A DNA stretch of 40,102 bases from Sulfuritalea hydrogenivorans sk43H (GTDB lineage Bacteria; Pseudomonadota; Gammaproteobacteria; Burkholderiales; Rhodocyclaceae): the NCBI GenBank assembly GCA_945870205.1, contig CAMBRI010000013.1:1-40102 (forward strand), in the 5' to 3' direction. This document shows positions 1 to 9,475 of this stretch, one piece after another. Within the stretch, counting starts at the first letter, position 1. Each line of letters begins with the position of its first letter. The notes beneath the pieces were generated by a model that made no database searches, was not told the DNA's origin, and saw only the letters and a program-made list of their open reading frames with translations. The position numbers and the translations under genes were made by a program.

Positions 1-305
1 GATATGAAGTTGAGCACTTCCTGCAGGCGCACGCGCTCGAAGCTGCCGGCGGGCGGCGCCAGCTTTTTTGTCGGCGCCAGGTCGGCGATGTATTGCACGA
101 TGGCCGGGCCTTCGGTGAGCACTTCGCCGTTGTCGAGCACCAGCGCCGGGACGTAGCCCGCTGCATTGATTGCGAAGAAATCGGCGCCGGATTCGGTCTT
201 CTTGGTTTTGAGATCGACCTTTTCGACGTTATATGCGAGACCGGCTTCGGCCAGGGCAATGTGCGGTGACAGTGAGCAGGCGCCGGGGCTGTAATAGAGC
301 TTCAT
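1..305 (-). CDS. Glutathione S-transferase, partial (C-terminal part lies outside the window)
   Basis: The first 101 codons are visible, reading from an ATG at 305 towards base 1, so the gene is cut by the window edge. The N-terminus [18 protein letters not shown] is typical of beta/GstA-type glutathione S-transferases. The Cys-Ser pair near residues 10-11 is where bacterial beta-class enzymes keep the glutathione-interacting residues. Further on, the G-Y-V-P-A-L stretch with its cis-proline and the L-T-E-G-P-A-I segment complete the thioredoxin-like glutathione-binding domain. A purine-rich AGGA lies a few bases before the start. The C-terminal helical domain that determines the electrophilic substrate is not present, so the substrate cannot be named. 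The gene lies 42 bases downstream of the response regulator gene on the same strand and may be cotranscribed with it. Confidence 0.88.
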   Translation of the reverse strand, partial: MKLYYSPGACSLSPHIALAEAGLAYNVEKVDLKTKKTESGADFFAINAAGYVPALVLDNGEVLTEGPAIVQYIADLAPTKKLAPPAGSFERVRLQEVLNFI

Positions 306-347
306 GATCCTGGATATTCCTTTTCTGTTGGTTGGTTTGGGGGACTG

Positions 348-1034
348 CTAGGACACGCGCCGACCCTGCCCGGCTGCCTTTTGCTCTACGGCAAATACGG
401 CGGCCTCGACACGCGAAGTGAGATTGAGCTTGGCCAGGATGTGCTTGACGTGGAGCTTGACCGTGTCATGGCTGATGTCGAGCACCCGGGCGATGGCCTT
501 GTTCGACAGGCCTTGCGACAACTGCTGGAGGATCTCGCGCTCGCGGGCCGTCAGCAGCTTCATGGTGTCGGCCTTGGTCGCCGCGGCATTGCCGCCCTGC
601 AGCAGGTTGACCAGCTTGAGGGTCATCGCCGGGGCCACCACGGTTTCGCCGCGCACCGCGCGCTGCACGGCGTCGACCACGTCTTCCGGCTCCATGTCCT
701 TCAGCAGATAGCCCTTGGCGCCGGCCTGCAAGGCCGCCGCAAGATCTTCCTCGGCATCACTCACGGTGAGTACCAGCACCGGACCGTGCCAGCCGTCTGC
801 CACCAGCTGGCGCAGCAGGCTGAGCCCACCGTTGGGGGGCATGTTGAGATCGGTGATGATGACGTCGGGGCGCGCCTCGACCAGAATGCGCAGTGCATCG
901 TCGGCGTTGCCGGCTATGCCCGCCACCTTGATGGTGCCACGCTGCTCCAGCAGTTCGGCGAGGCCCTTGCGAAACAGGGTGTGGTCGTCGACCAGAAGGA
1001 CGCGAATCGGATCGCCGTTGTTCTGCAGGTTCAT
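348..1034 (-). CDS. NarL/FixJ-family response regulator (REC + LuxR-type HTH)
   Basis: This is a 228-residue two-component response regulator. The receiver domain covers about residues 10-128, with the acidic pair D16-D17, the phosphoacceptor D62 (in ITDLNMP) and the conserved K112 (in LLKD). A LuxR-type helix-turn-helix occupies about residues 160-222 (LTAREREIL, then the recognition helix around HDTVKLHVKHIL). The ATG start overlaps the stop codon of the upstream kinase gene in an ATGA arrangement, so the two genes are translationally coupled and form a cognate pair. Phosphorylation by that kinase would control DNA binding. The architecture is that of NarL/NarP/DevR regulators. Target genes cannot be read from the sequence, and nitrate is only one possible signal. 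Confidence 0.9.
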   Translation of the reverse strand: MNLQNNGDPIRVLLVDDHTLFRKGLAELLEQRGTIKVAGIAGNADDALRILVEARPDVIITDLNMPPNGGLSLLRQLVADGWHGPVLVLTVSDAEEDLAAALQAGAKGYLLKDMEPEDVVDAVQRAVRGETVVAPAMTLKLVNLLQGGNAAATKADTMKLLTAREREILQQLSQGLSNKAIARVLDISHDTVKLHVKHILAKLNLTSRVEAAVFAVEQKAAGQGRRVS

Positions 1035-2263
1035 GCCAGTGCGCCTCCTCCGGGCGGAAAGCTGAGCCTGACGCGAAAGCCGCCCTGCGGCAGGTTGGCG
1101 ACCTCGAGGTGACCGCCGATCTTCATTGCGCGCTCACGCATGATCGCCAGACCGAAATGATCGCGCAAGCCGGGATGCTCCTGGAAGCCACCAACTCGAT
1201 TGGCAATCGCAAAAAAGCCCTGGCCACCCTTGCCGTTGTCTTCAATGGTGGCGTTGTAATAGTCTCCGGCAGCCTCCAGCGTCATGCTGGCTTCTGTCGC
1301 GCCGGAATGTCGCGCGACGTTGGCAAGGGCTTCCTGCAGGATGTGGAATACCTGGCTTTCCTTGTCCGGTTCGAGACGCAGGTCGGTGAGCCGATTGTCA
1401 TAGCGCAGGGAAATCCCGGTGCGCTCCTGAAAACCGCAGGCAAGGCCTTGCAGTGCATGCTCAAGGCCCATCGGATCCATGCGACTGCGAAACTGAACCA
1501 GCAATTCGCGCAGGTGACCGTAGGCATCGTCCAGGGCCTGGCCGACGTCGCCGGCGTACTTGGCGCTCTTCTCCAGCGACTGGTCGGCAATCGCGTCATT
1601 CAGCATGGCCATGCGCATTTTCATGTAGGCCAGCGTCTGCGCCAGCGAATCATGAATTTCGGCCGCCATCATCTGGCGTTCGCTGGTCAATACGATGCGC
1701 AGGTTTTCGCGTTTGAGCCTGGCATTCTCCAGCGCCATGCCCAGGTGCTCGCCGATGGAACGGAACAGCAGCGCCACTTCTTCGGGCAGCTCGAAGGCCT
1801 CGGGCAGGAACAGGTTGTAGGTGCCTAGCAGGCGGCCGCCATTCGACAGGGGCACCACCACCATGGCCTGGCAGCCCTGGTCGAAGAAGTTCTCCCCGGT
1901 GCGCTCGGCGCAGGGCTTGAGGTCGATCTCGAACAGCGGCCGGTTCTGCTTGATCGCGATGCCGCACTGGCCGCAATCACGCGAGACCAGGCGCTCCTTT
2001 TCGACCACCGCCGGCGGCAGGCCGCGCGAGGCCACCATGCGCAGGTGCAGGCCGTCGCTGGTCAACACCCGCACCACGCCGGCATCGGCCTTGGCCAGAC
2101 GAATCATGGTCCCCAGAAAGCGGCCCAGCAACTCGTCGAGATCGTCTTCATCGGCAAGATTGCTGGAAATCTCGGCCAGGACGTGCAGCGCTTCCAGCGT
2201 ATGGCCGCCGGAGGGATCGAGATCGAGTTCGGCCGGTGGAGTCGGGGGATCGAGGCTGTTCAT
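1031..2263 (-). CDS. GAF-domain sensor histidine kinase, NarX/NreB-type (HisKA_3)
   Basis: This is a 410-residue kinase without visible membrane segments, so it is probably cytoplasmic. A GAF domain spans about residues 25-180. It carries four cysteines, C97, C100 (a CxxC pair), C118 and C131, that could bind a metal or sense redox state. The HisKA_3 dimerisation/phosphotransfer helix has H204 in AAEIHDSLAQTL. The HATPase domain has an N-box at EALANVARHS (311-320), a G1 box at EDNGKG (341-346) and a second glycine motif near FGLAIMRERA. This is the NarX/NreB/DegS kinase class. The gene overlaps the downstream response regulator by four bases and starts three bases after the stop of the Nudix gene, so a three-gene transcript is likely. 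The true ligand is unknown. Confidence 0.88.
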   Translation of the reverse strand: MNSLDPPTPPAELDLDPSGGHTLEALHVLAEISSNLADEDDLDELLGRFLGTMIRLAKADAGVVRVLTSDGLHLRMVASRGLPPAVVEKERLVSRDCGQCGIAIKQNRPLFEIDLKPCAERTGENFFDQGCQAMVVVPLSNGGRLLGTYNLFLPEAFELPEEVALLFRSIGEHLGMALENARLKRENLRIVLTSERQMMAAEIHDSLAQTLAYMKMRMAMLNDAIADQSLEKSAKYAGDVGQALDDAYGHLRELLVQFRSRMDPMGLEHALQGLACGFQERTGISLRYDNRLTDLRLEPDKESQVFHILQEALANVARHSGATEASMTLEAAGDYYNATIEDNGKGGQGFFAIANRVGGFQEHPGLRDHFGLAIMRERAMKIGGHLEVANLPQGGFRVRLSFPPGGGALA

Positions 2264-2266
2264 GGC

Positions 2267-2830
2267 TCAGTCAGGCATCGACCACACGCCGGCGTCTATC
2301 TTGTCGGCCCACATCAGGGCGGCGATGGTCTTGCCGTCGGTGATCTCGCCGTCGTGCACGGCCTGCAGGGCCTCGGCAACACTCATTTCGATGATGTCGA
2401 GAAACTCGCCGTGATCGCGCTGGTGGCCGACATATATCAAGCCGCGTGCCCAGAAGATTTCGATGTGTTCGTCGGAGTAGCCGATGCACGGATGCATGGT
2501 CGCCAGATGCCGCCAGACTTTCGCCTGATGGCCGGTTTCTTCGCGCAATTCGCGCTTCGCCGTATCCAGCGGGTGCTCATCGGGATCAATCTTGCCCGCC
2601 GGAAGTTCGACAAAAATGCGCTGCAGGGGATAGCGGAACTGCCGCTCGAACAGCAGCTTGCCGTTGTCCAGCATGCCAATCACGACCACGGCGCCGGGAT
2701 GGGCGATCCACTCACGCACGGCCTCATGACCGTCGGGCATGCGCACCGTATCGCGCCGTACGTGCAGCAGCTTGCCGTCATATACCGGCTCACTGAAGAG
2801 CGTGTGTTCGATCAGGTCGGAATCTTCCAT
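2267..2830 (-). CDS. Nudix hydrolase, ADP-ribose/ADP-sugar pyrophosphatase type
   Basis: This 187-residue protein has a Nudix box from G79 to H101: G-x5-E-x7-R-E-L-R-E-E-T-G. The last position is H instead of the usual hydrophobic residue. The preceding VELPAGKIDP segment is characteristic of the ADP-ribose pyrophosphatase (NudF-like) branch, which splits ADP-ribose into AMP and ribose 5-phosphate using divalent metals bound by the glutamates of the box. Length and domain position fit that family. The gene is immediately upstream of the GAF-kinase gene (three bases between stop and start), which suggests cotranscription but not necessarily shared function. The exact nucleotide substrate is inferred from the family only. 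Confidence 0.88.
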   Translation of the reverse strand: MEDSDLIEHTLFSEPVYDGKLLHVRRDTVRMPDGHEAVREWIAHPGAVVVIGMLDNGKLLFERQFRYPLQRIFVELPAGKIDPDEHPLDTAKRELREETGHQAKVWRHLATMHPCIGYSDEHIEIFWARGLIYVGHQRDHGEFLDIIEMSVAEALQAVHDGEITDGKTIAALMWADKIDAGVWSMPD

Positions 2831-2912
2831 TTACGCGTCGGGCCAGTGATTGAAACTTGAACATGCACCACAGCCAGCTATCTTATATCAGCGCGACAAC
2901 GAAGCACCAACG

Positions 2913-2946
2913 ACAAAGCCGCCATGCGGGCTAAGCATGACGGCTT
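2913..2946 (-). terminator. Candidate transcription terminator after nuoN
   Basis: An inverted repeat has arms at 2916-2927 and 2935-2946 (AAGCCGCCATGC paired with GCATGACGGCTT, one C:A mismatch) and a seven-base loop. It begins about 25 bases beyond the nuoN stop. On the minus strand it is followed by TTTGTCGTT, a weak and interrupted T tract. It therefore looks like a modest rho-independent terminator or 3' end stabiliser for the nuo operon. The rest of the 140-base gap between nuoN and the Nudix gene holds no further gene. Any promoter for the Nudix-kinase-regulator transcript should lie here, but none is convincing. Confidence 0.5.
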
Positions 2947-2970
2947 GGCGACCCGGCACCAACGCACTAC

Positions 2971-4452
2971 TTACAAAGAGCGCATCAGGGCCGTGGTGCA
3001 GACCATCATCAAGGCGTCGGGGAACAGGCCGAAGCCGGCTACGGCCAGGCCATTGAGCGACAACAGCACGCGCAGGTCGAGGCCGGCGGTGATCGGTGCT
3101 GAATCGACCGGACGGTCGAAGTACATCAGCTTGACCACGCGCAGGTAGTAGAAGGCGCCGATCAGCGAGAACATCACGGCGATCACGGCCACTGCGGTGT
3201 AACCCGCCTTGATGGCCGCTAGCAGCACGGCGAACTTGGCGAAAAAGCCGACGAAGAACGGGATGCCGGCCATGGAGAACATAATGATCAGCATCATCGC
3301 GGCGAACCACGGACTACGCTGATTGAGGCCCTTGAAATCCTCGAGGTTCTCGGCTTCGTAACCGGCGCGGGATAGCAGCAGCACCATGCCGAAGGCACCC
3401 AGCGACATCAGTACGTAGGCGACGGTGTAATACAGCGCCGAACTGTAGGCATTGACTGCAGTGAAGGGGTCGACCTGGCCACCAATGATGCCTGACATCA
3501 GGCCGAGCACCATGTAACCCATGTGCGAGATCGCGGAATACGCCAGCATGCGCTTGATGTTGCTTTGGGCGATGGCCGCGAGGTTGCCAAGACCGATCGA
3601 AAGCACCGCCATGATCAGCAGCATTTTTTGCCAATCAACAGCCAGCGCGAACAACGCATAGACCAGCAGGCGCAGGGCCATGGCAAATGCGGCAAGTTTC
3701 GGCGCCGAACCGATGAACATGGTCACGGCCGTCGGCGCACCGTGATACACGTCGGGAATCCACATGTGGAAAGGAACCAGGCCCAGCTTGAAGGCAACGC
3801 CGGAAACCATGAACACCAGACCTAAAACCAGAACCGTCTTTTCCGACTGGCCCTGATACAGCGCCTGGGCCACGCCGCCGATTTCCAGGCTGCCGGTGGC
3901 ACCATAGATCATCGACATGCCGTAGAGCAGCAGGCCCGAGGCCAGGGCTCCGAGCACGAAATACTTCATGGCCGCCTCGGTGGCGCGCCGTGAGTCGCGA
4001 TCGATTGCCACCAGGCCATAGAGCGAAAGCGACATCAGTTCCAGACCGAGGTACATGGTCACAAAGTTGGCCGCCGAGATCATGACCATCATGCCCAGCG
4101 TCGCATACAGCACCAGGACGTAGAACTCGCCCTTGTCCAGCCCGCGGTCGGCCATGTACTGCCGGCTGTAGACCAGCATCATGATCACCGCAAGGTAAGT
4201 CATCAGCTTGAGGAAGTCGGCCAGCAGGTCGTCGACGAACATGTTGCTGAAGGTCAGCGCGGTCTGCCCGTCGGAGGTGACCAGGGTGATCGCCGCACAG
4301 CCGAGCAGGGTGATCACCGTCAACATGGCCGCCATCCAGCGATGGGTGGCGCCAAAGATCAGGTCGACGAACAGTACCAGGAAGGACATCAGCAGGAGAA
4401 AAATCTCCGGCGCCGCCGGGTACAGGTCGGGCATCACGAAATTATTCAGCAT
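2971..4452 (-). CDS. nuoN: NADH-quinone oxidoreductase subunit N
   Basis: This 493-residue integral membrane protein is one of the three antiporter-like, proton-pumping subunits of complex I. About fourteen hydrophobic segments are visible. The conserved core includes [12 protein letters not shown] (the key membrane glutamate), the lysine in [20 protein letters not shown] and [18 protein letters not shown]. Length is normal for NuoN. The ATG at 4452 is preceded on the minus strand by GAGAGAAGCG, a reasonable ribosome binding site. It is the last gene of the nuo operon, 46 bases after nuoM, and is followed by the hairpin described separately. Confidence 0.96.
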   Translation of the reverse strand: MLNNFVMPDLYPAAPEIFLLLMSFLVLFVDLIFGATHRWMAAMLTVITLLGCAAITLVTSDGQTALTFSNMFVDDLLADFLKLMTYLAVIMMLVYSRQYMADRGLDKGEFYVLVLYATLGMMVMISAANFVTMYLGLELMSLSLYGLVAIDRDSRRATEAAMKYFVLGALASGLLLYGMSMIYGATGSLEIGGVAQALYQGQSEKTVLVLGLVFMVSGVAFKLGLVPFHMWIPDVYHGAPTAVTMFIGSAPKLAAFAMALRLLVYALFALAVDWQKMLLIMAVLSIGLGNLAAIAQSNIKRMLAYSAISHMGYMVLGLMSGIIGGQVDPFTAVNAYSSALYYTVAYVLMSLGAFGMVLLLSRAGYEAENLEDFKGLNQRSPWFAAMMLIIMFSMAGIPFFVGFFAKFAVLLAAIKAGYTAVAVIAVMFSLIGAFYYLRVVKLMYFDRPVDSAPITAGLDLRVLLSLNGLAVAGFGLFPDALMMVCTTALMRSL

Positions 4453-4498
4453 CGCTTCTCTCGTGTCTCTCGTGTCGTATGCCGCTCATGGGTGTGCA

Positions 4499-5974
4499 TT
4501 AGAGTTTGCTTGCTGCAACGTGCTTGAGCAGGTTATCCACCGAGGCATGCATCACTTCGGTGAAAGGGAATGGGTAAAGGCCCATGGCGAGGACGCAGAC
4601 CGCCAGCAGACCGAGCACCAGGAATTCGCGGGCGCCGATGTCCGTCAGCTTGGCGACATGATCGTTGGCCACCTCGCCGAACACTACGCGCTTGACCATC
4701 CACAGGGTATAGGCCGCGCCGAGGATCAGCGTGGTGGCGGCAGCGAAGCCGACCCAGAAGTTGAACTTGATGGCACCCAGGATCACCATGAACTCGCCAA
4801 CGAAACCCGAGGTCGCCGGCAATCCGGAATTGGCCATGGCGAAGAATACGAACAGGGCAGCGAACTTCGGCATGGTGTTCACCACGCCGCCGTAATCGGC
4901 GATCATCCGCGAATGCATGCGGTCATACATGACGCCAACGCAAAGGAACATCGCTGCCGAGATGAAACCGTGGGAAATCATCTGCACCAGCGCACCTTCG
5001 ACGCCGATGGCATTGAAGATGAAAAAGCCGAGCGTGACGAAACCCATGTGCGAAATCGACGAGTAGGCGATCAGCTTCTTCATGTCGGTCTGCACCAGCG
5101 CCACGAAGCCGATATAGACAACCGCGATCAGGCTCAGGGCGATCATCATGGGCGCCAGATAATGGCTGGCGTCGGGCACGATCGGCAGGGAGAACCGCAC
5201 GAAACCGTAGGCGCCCAGCTTCAGCGCGATGGCGGCCAGCACCACGGAGCCGCCGGTGGGCGCCTCGACGTGGGCGTCGGGCAACCAGGTATGCACGGGC
5301 CACATCGGCACCTTGACGGCGAAGGAAACGAGGAAGGCGATGAAGATCAGTATCTGCGGCGCCATCCCGATGCGCATCTGGTGCCAATCGAGGATGTTGA
5401 AGCTGCCGCCGGACTCAAGGAACAGCCAGATCAGGGCAACCAGCATCAGGAGCGAACCGAGCAGCGTGTAGAGGAAGAACTTGATGGCTGCATAAACGCG
5501 GTTGGGCCCGCCCCAGGCACCGATGATGATGTACATCGGGATCAGGGAGGCTTCAAAGAATACATAGAACAGCACACCATCCAGAGCACTGAAAATTCCG
5601 TTCATGAGACCCGACATGACCAGGAAGGCGCCCATGTACTGGGCCTGCTTCTCTTCGATCACTTCCCATCCAGCCAGTACCACCATGACGGTGATGAAGC
5701 TGTTGAGCAGGATGAATGGCATCGAGATGCCGTCAACCCCAAGCAGGTACTGCACATTGAAGCGGGTGATCCACGGCGACTGTTCGACGAACTGCATGCC
5801 GGCCTGCGTCGCATCGAAAGCGGTATACAGAGGCAAGGTCACCAGAAAGCCGGCGAGGGCCACAGCCAGAGACAGCCAGCGCACCAGCGTGCGGCGTTCG
5901 GAGCCGATCCAGAAAACCGGCAAGGCGCCGAGGATGGGGACCCAGATTGCGAGACTCAGGAGTTGCGAATTCAT
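4499..5974 (-). CDS. nuoM: NADH-quinone oxidoreductase subunit M
   Basis: This 491-residue antiporter-like subunit of the complex I membrane arm translocates protons. Visible family marks are YVFFEASLIPMYIIIGAWGG with the conserved glutamate, KVPMWPVHTWLPDAHVEAPT with the conserved lysine, and LIAYSSISHMGFVTLG. Around fourteen transmembrane helices are apparent and the length matches the family. It sits between nuoL and nuoN with short gaps (46 bases on each side) in the standard order. The nuoL-nuoM gap contains two copies of CATCAGGCC on the plus strand, one of them overlapping the nuoL stop codon. Confidence 0.96.
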   Translation of the reverse strand: MNSQLLSLAIWVPILGALPVFWIGSERRTLVRWLSLAVALAGFLVTLPLYTAFDATQAGMQFVEQSPWITRFNVQYLLGVDGISMPFILLNSFITVMVVLAGWEVIEEKQAQYMGAFLVMSGLMNGIFSALDGVLFYVFFEASLIPMYIIIGAWGGPNRVYAAIKFFLYTLLGSLLMLVALIWLFLESGGSFNILDWHQMRIGMAPQILIFIAFLVSFAVKVPMWPVHTWLPDAHVEAPTGGSVVLAAIALKLGAYGFVRFSLPIVPDASHYLAPMMIALSLIAVVYIGFVALVQTDMKKLIAYSSISHMGFVTLGFFIFNAIGVEGALVQMISHGFISAAMFLCVGVMYDRMHSRMIADYGGVVNTMPKFAALFVFFAMANSGLPATSGFVGEFMVILGAIKFNFWVGFAAATTLILGAAYTLWMVKRVVFGEVANDHVAKLTDIGAREFLVLGLLAVCVLAMGLYPFPFTEVMHASVDNLLKHVAASKL

Positions 5975-6020
5975 CGGATTAATATTCCATCAGGCCTGTT
6001 TGCATGAGCGCGCGTTTGCA

Positions 6021-8009
6021 TCAGGCCCTCCAAAAAGACAGGAGCGCAACGACACCAAATATCATGCCCAGGGCGTAGCGGTAAATGCGTCCCGACTGGA
6101 TCAGGCCGACGAGGCCGGAAATCCAGCCGACAGCGCCGGCCGAACCATTTACCATCACGCCGTCGATCAGAACCTGGTCACCACCCTTCCACAGGCCGCG
6201 CCCCAGCAGACGGGCACCACCGGCGAAGAACCAGTCGTTGAACCTGTCGAAGCCGTATTTCTCTTCCAGGATCGTTGCCAGCACCCCGGATTTCGCCTTG
6301 ATAACGGCCGGCAGATCGGGTCGCACGATATAGAGGTACCAGGCGGTTGCCGCGCCGGAGATTGCCAGCCAGAAGGGCAAGGTAGTGACTCCGTGTGCCA
6401 TCATGCCCATCACCCCGTGGAATTCGTGGGCCATGGTGGCCATACCCTTGTGGGCAGCCGCAATGGTGATCGAGCCGCCGAACCAGTTGCCGTACAGAAC
6501 CGTGCCGATCAGCCAGCCGGCGCCGATCGCCGGGATCGACAGCAGGATCAGCGGCACGGTGACGACCTTGGGCGATTCATGCGGCTCGACCGGACCATGT
6601 TGGCCGTGATCGTCATGATGCGCATCGTGGCCATGGGCGTCATGCGCCGGCTCGCGGAAGCGCTCCTTGCCGTGGAAAGTGAAAAAGATCAGGCGGAATG
6701 AATACAGGCCGCCGACGAAGACTGCGGCCAGGGCGCAGAAATATGCGAAACCGGCGCCCGGGACCTGGGCATGATGCACGGCCTCGATGATCGAATCCTT
6801 GGAGAAGAAGCCGGCGAACGGCGGCAGGCCGGCATTGGCGATGGCGCCGATCAGCATGGTGGCGTAGGTGATCGGCAAATATTTGCGCAAGCCGCCCATG
6901 CGCCGCATGTCCTGCTCGTGATGCATAGCGATGATCACCGAGCCGGCACCGAGGAACAGGACTGCCTTGAAAAACGCGTGCGTCATCAGGTGGAAGATGG
7001 CCACCGAATAGGCCGATGCGCCCAGCGCCATGGTCATGTAGCCGAGCTGCGACAGGGTCGAGTAGGCAACGACACGCTTGATGTCGGTCTGCACGATGGC
7101 GATCAGGGCCATAAACAGCGTCGTAATGGCACCGATGACGATGACAAAGGACAGGGCGGTGTCCGACAGTTCGAACAGCGGCGACATGCGCGAGACCATG
7201 AAGATGCCGGCCGTGACCATGGTCGCGGCATGGATCAGTGCTGAGATCGGGGTCGGACCTTCCATCGAGTCAGGCAGCCAGACATGCAGCGGAAACTGCG
7301 CGGACTTACCCATGGCGCCGATGAAAAGACAAATACATACAGCGGTGATCAGCGGCCAGCCCGTGACAGACATGGTGAGGGCAGCGAGTTGCTCGCGCTT
7401 GGCGAAGACTTCGGCGTAGTCGAGGCTGCCTGCGTAGGCAGCGATCAGTCCGATACCGAGCAGGAAGCCGAAATCGCCGACGCGATTCACCAGGAAGGCC
7501 TTGAGGTTGGCGTAAATCGCGGTCGGCCGCGTGTACCAGAAGCCGATCAGCAGGTAAGAGACCAGACCTACCGCCTCCCAGCCGAAGAACAACTGGACGA
7601 AATTGTTCGACATCACCAGCATCAGCATGGAGAAGGTGAACAAAGAGATGTAGCTGAAGAAGCGCTGGTAGCCGGGGTCTTCTGCCATGTAGCCGATGGT
7701 ATAGACATGCACCATGAGCGAGACGAAGGTGACCACCATCATCATCAGGACGGTCAGCGGATCGATGAGGAAGCCGACCTGGAGCTTGAGGCCGCCGGAT
7801 TCCATCCAGGTGTAGACCGCGCCGTTGAACACGTTGCCCGCCTGCACATCCTGGTAGATCAGCACCGAGAGCACGAAGGAGATCGTGACACCCAGGATGG
7901 TAACGACGTGCGAACCGGTACGACCGAGAATCTTGCCGAAAAATCCGGCCAGGATGGCGCCCGCCAACGGGGCCAGGGGGACCAGCAGATAGAGAGTTTT
8001 CATGCCCAT
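6021..8009 (-). CDS. nuoL: NADH-quinone oxidoreductase subunit L
   Basis: This 662-residue subunit is the distal proton-pumping antiporter-like protein of complex I, with the C-terminal amphipathic lateral helix region typical of NuoL. Core motifs are FFGWEAVGLVSYLLIGFWYT (residues 141-160), AMGKSAQFPLHVWLPDSMEG (232-251) and KRVVAYSTLSQLGYM. A histidine-rich segment at about residues 456-477 contains nine histidines mixed with Asp, Gly and Ala. It lies in a loop between membrane helices after FFTFHGKERF. Two in-frame ATGs (8009 and 8003) are possible starts. The gene follows nuoK by seven bases, as expected in a nuo operon. Confidence 0.96.
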   Translation of the reverse strand: MGMKTLYLLVPLAPLAGAILAGFFGKILGRTGSHVVTILGVTISFVLSVLIYQDVQAGNVFNGAVYTWMESGGLKLQVGFLIDPLTVLMMMVVTFVSLMVHVYTIGYMAEDPGYQRFFSYISLFTFSMLMLVMSNNFVQLFFGWEAVGLVSYLLIGFWYTRPTAIYANLKAFLVNRVGDFGFLLGIGLIAAYAGSLDYAEVFAKREQLAALTMSVTGWPLITAVCICLFIGAMGKSAQFPLHVWLPDSMEGPTPISALIHAATMVTAGIFMVSRMSPLFELSDTALSFVIVIGAITTLFMALIAIVQTDIKRVVAYSTLSQLGYMTMALGASAYSVAIFHLMTHAFFKAVLFLGAGSVIIAMHHEQDMRRMGGLRKYLPITYATMLIGAIANAGLPPFAGFFSKDSIIEAVHHAQVPGAGFAYFCALAAVFVGGLYSFRLIFFTFHGKERFREPAHDAHGHDAHHDDHGQHGPVEPHESPKVVTVPLILLSIPAIGAGWLIGTVLYGNWFGGSITIAAAHKGMATMAHEFHGVMGMMAHGVTTLPFWLAISGAATAWYLYIVRPDLPAVIKAKSGVLATILEEKYGFDRFNDWFFAGGARLLGRGLWKGGDQVLIDGVMVNGSAGAVGWISGLVGLIQSGRIYRYALGMIFGVVALLSFWRA

Positions 8010-8016
8010 GTACCCA

Positions 8017-8322
8017 CTAGCCCTTCAGACTGTCGAGGTCTTCGACGTCGATGGAGGACAGGTTGCGGAACAGCACCACCAGGATCGCAAGACCGATACC
8101 TGATTCAGCCGCGGCAACCACAAGGATGAAGAAGACGAAGAGTTGGCCGGAAAGGTCATTGAGATAGTGCGAGAAGGCGACAAAATTGATATTCACTGCC
8201 AGCAGCATCAGTTCGATGGCCATCAACAGCACGATCAGGTTCTTCCGGTTGAGGAAGATGCCGACAACGCTGATTGAAAACAGGATGGCGGCCAGGATCA
8301 GGTAATGTGAAAGCGAAATCAT
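8017..8322 (-). CDS. nuoK: NADH-quinone oxidoreductase subunit K
   Basis: This small complex I membrane subunit has 101 residues and three transmembrane helices. It starts [20 protein letters not shown], and the conserved glutamates sit in the second helix ([14 protein letters not shown]) and third helix ([15 protein letters not shown]). These glutamates belong to the hydrophilic axis that couples quinone reduction to proton pumping. The start at 8322 gives the usual NuoK length, and the ATG overlaps the nuoJ stop (ATGA), so the two are translationally coupled. A much longer open frame runs upstream through nuoJ, but that upstream part is only a shadow of nuoJ. Confidence 0.95.
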   Translation of the reverse strand: MISLSHYLILAAILFSISVVGIFLNRKNLIVLLMAIELMLLAVNINFVAFSHYLNDLSGQLFVFFILVVAAAESGIGLAILVVLFRNLSSIDVEDLDSLKG

Positions 8323-8954
8323 GCCTGCTCCCCTTCTTTCGCCGTCGGAACGGAAACCTCTACCTCGGGCGCCATCTTGACCAGGCGCATGCGGTCCTTG
8401 CTCTTGACGGCAATCTGATCGGATGCATGCATGGCCTTGTTGTCCTTGCGGGTGCGCAGAGTCAGCATGACCGCAGCGATGATGGCAACCAGCAGGATGA
8501 CTGACGCAATTTCGAAGGGATAGGCGTAGTCCGTATAAAGCAGGCGCGCCAGCTCCTTGGTGTTGCTGTAGTTCGCCGGCAGGTTTTGCGGCGGCAGATT
8601 GGCCAGACCAAAGTAGCGACCGGAGAGCACCATGGACATCTCGACCGCCATCAAACCGCCAACCAGGGCCCCAAGCGGCAGGTTCTTCCAGAATCCCTGG
8701 CGCACGCGCTCGATGTTGATGTCGAGCATCATGACCACGAAGAGGAAGAGCACCATCACCGCGCCGACATAAACCATGATCAGGGCAAGCGCGAGAAACT
8801 CGGCCTGAAGCAACATCCACAAGCCAGCGACGTTGAAGAAGGCCAGCACGAGGAACAGCGCGGCATGCACCGGGTTGCGGGCGGTGATCACGCGCAGCGC
8901 GGCCAACACCGTAACAGCGGAGAATATGTAGAAAAGAATGGTCTTGAATTCCAT
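8319..8954 (-). CDS. nuoJ: NADH-quinone oxidoreductase subunit J
   Basis: This 211-residue subunit has five predicted membrane helices followed by a soluble tail of about 40 residues. Family marks are [21 protein letters not shown] near the N-terminus and the Val/Met-rich helix [19 protein letters not shown], which contains the kinked (pi-bulge) third helix region of NuoJ. The C-terminal tail (after about residue 168) is charged and not conserved in the family. The gene lies between nuoI (18 bases upstream) and nuoK (four-base overlap). Confidence 0.95.
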   Translation of the reverse strand: MEFKTILFYIFSAVTVLAALRVITARNPVHAALFLVLAFFNVAGLWMLLQAEFLALALIMVYVGAVMVLFLFVVMMLDINIERVRQGFWKNLPLGALVGGLMAVEMSMVLSGRYFGLANLPPQNLPANYSNTKELARLLYTDYAYPFEIASVILLVAIIAAVMLTLRTRKDNKAMHASDQIAVKSKDRMRLVKMAPEVEVSVPTAKEGEQA

Positions 8955-8972
8955 GGCTGGATTAGCGTGGCA

Positions 8973-9458
8973 TTAGCGGTAAGGGGCATCCTGCGCACGA
9001 TCGGCAGCGATCTGCGCTTCGTTGCGGTCGCCCACGGCCAGCAGCATCTGCTTGGTGTAGTAGAGATCGCCGCGCGCCTCACCGTGGTACTCGAATATAC
9101 GGGTCTGGACGATGGCGTCGACCGGGCAGGCCTCTTCGCAGAAGCCGCAGAAAATGCACTTGGTCAGATCGATGTCGTAACGGGTCGTGCGCCGGCTGCC
9201 ATCATCGCGCTCGGCCGATTCGATGGTGATTGCCAGCGCCGGACAGACGGCCTCGCACAGTTTGCAGGCGATGCAACGCTCCTCGCCGTTAGGGTAGCGG
9301 CGCAAGGCGTGCAGGCCACGGAAACGATTGCTTTGTGGCGTCTTTTCTTCCGGATACTGAATCGTGATCTTGCGCGCGAACATGTAGCGGCCGGTCACCG
9401 CCATGCCCTTGAACAGTTCCTTGAGGAACAGACTGCCTATGAAATCTTTTGCACCCAT
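8973..9458 (-). CDS. nuoI: NADH-quinone oxidoreductase subunit I (two 4Fe-4S clusters)
   Basis: This 161-residue ferredoxin-like subunit carries clusters N6a and N6b and relays electrons to the terminal cluster in NuoB. Cysteines C62, C65, C68 and C72 ([12 protein letters not shown]) and C101, C104, C107 and C111 ([12 protein letters not shown]) form the two complete 4Fe-4S motifs. The N-terminal segment [12 protein letters not shown] is the amphipathic helix that anchors the subunit near the membrane arm. Length and cysteine spacing are fully normal. The gene is 17 bases after nuoH. Confidence 0.97.
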   Translation of the reverse strand: MGAKDFIGSLFLKELFKGMAVTGRYMFARKITIQYPEEKTPQSNRFRGLHALRRYPNGEERCIACKLCEAVCPALAITIESAERDDGSRRTTRYDIDLTKCIFCGFCEEACPVDAIVQTRIFEYHGEARGDLYYTKQMLLAVGDRNEAQIAADRAQDAPYR

Positions 9459-9475
9459 GGTGATCTCTCCTGGCC

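Noticed and set aside
4208-6007. A 599-codon open frame on the plus strand opposite nuoM and nuoN
   Set aside because: It lies antisense to two clearly conserved genes. Its product is rich in His, Glu, Gln and Arg without any domain, as expected from the reverse frame of GC-rich membrane-protein genes.
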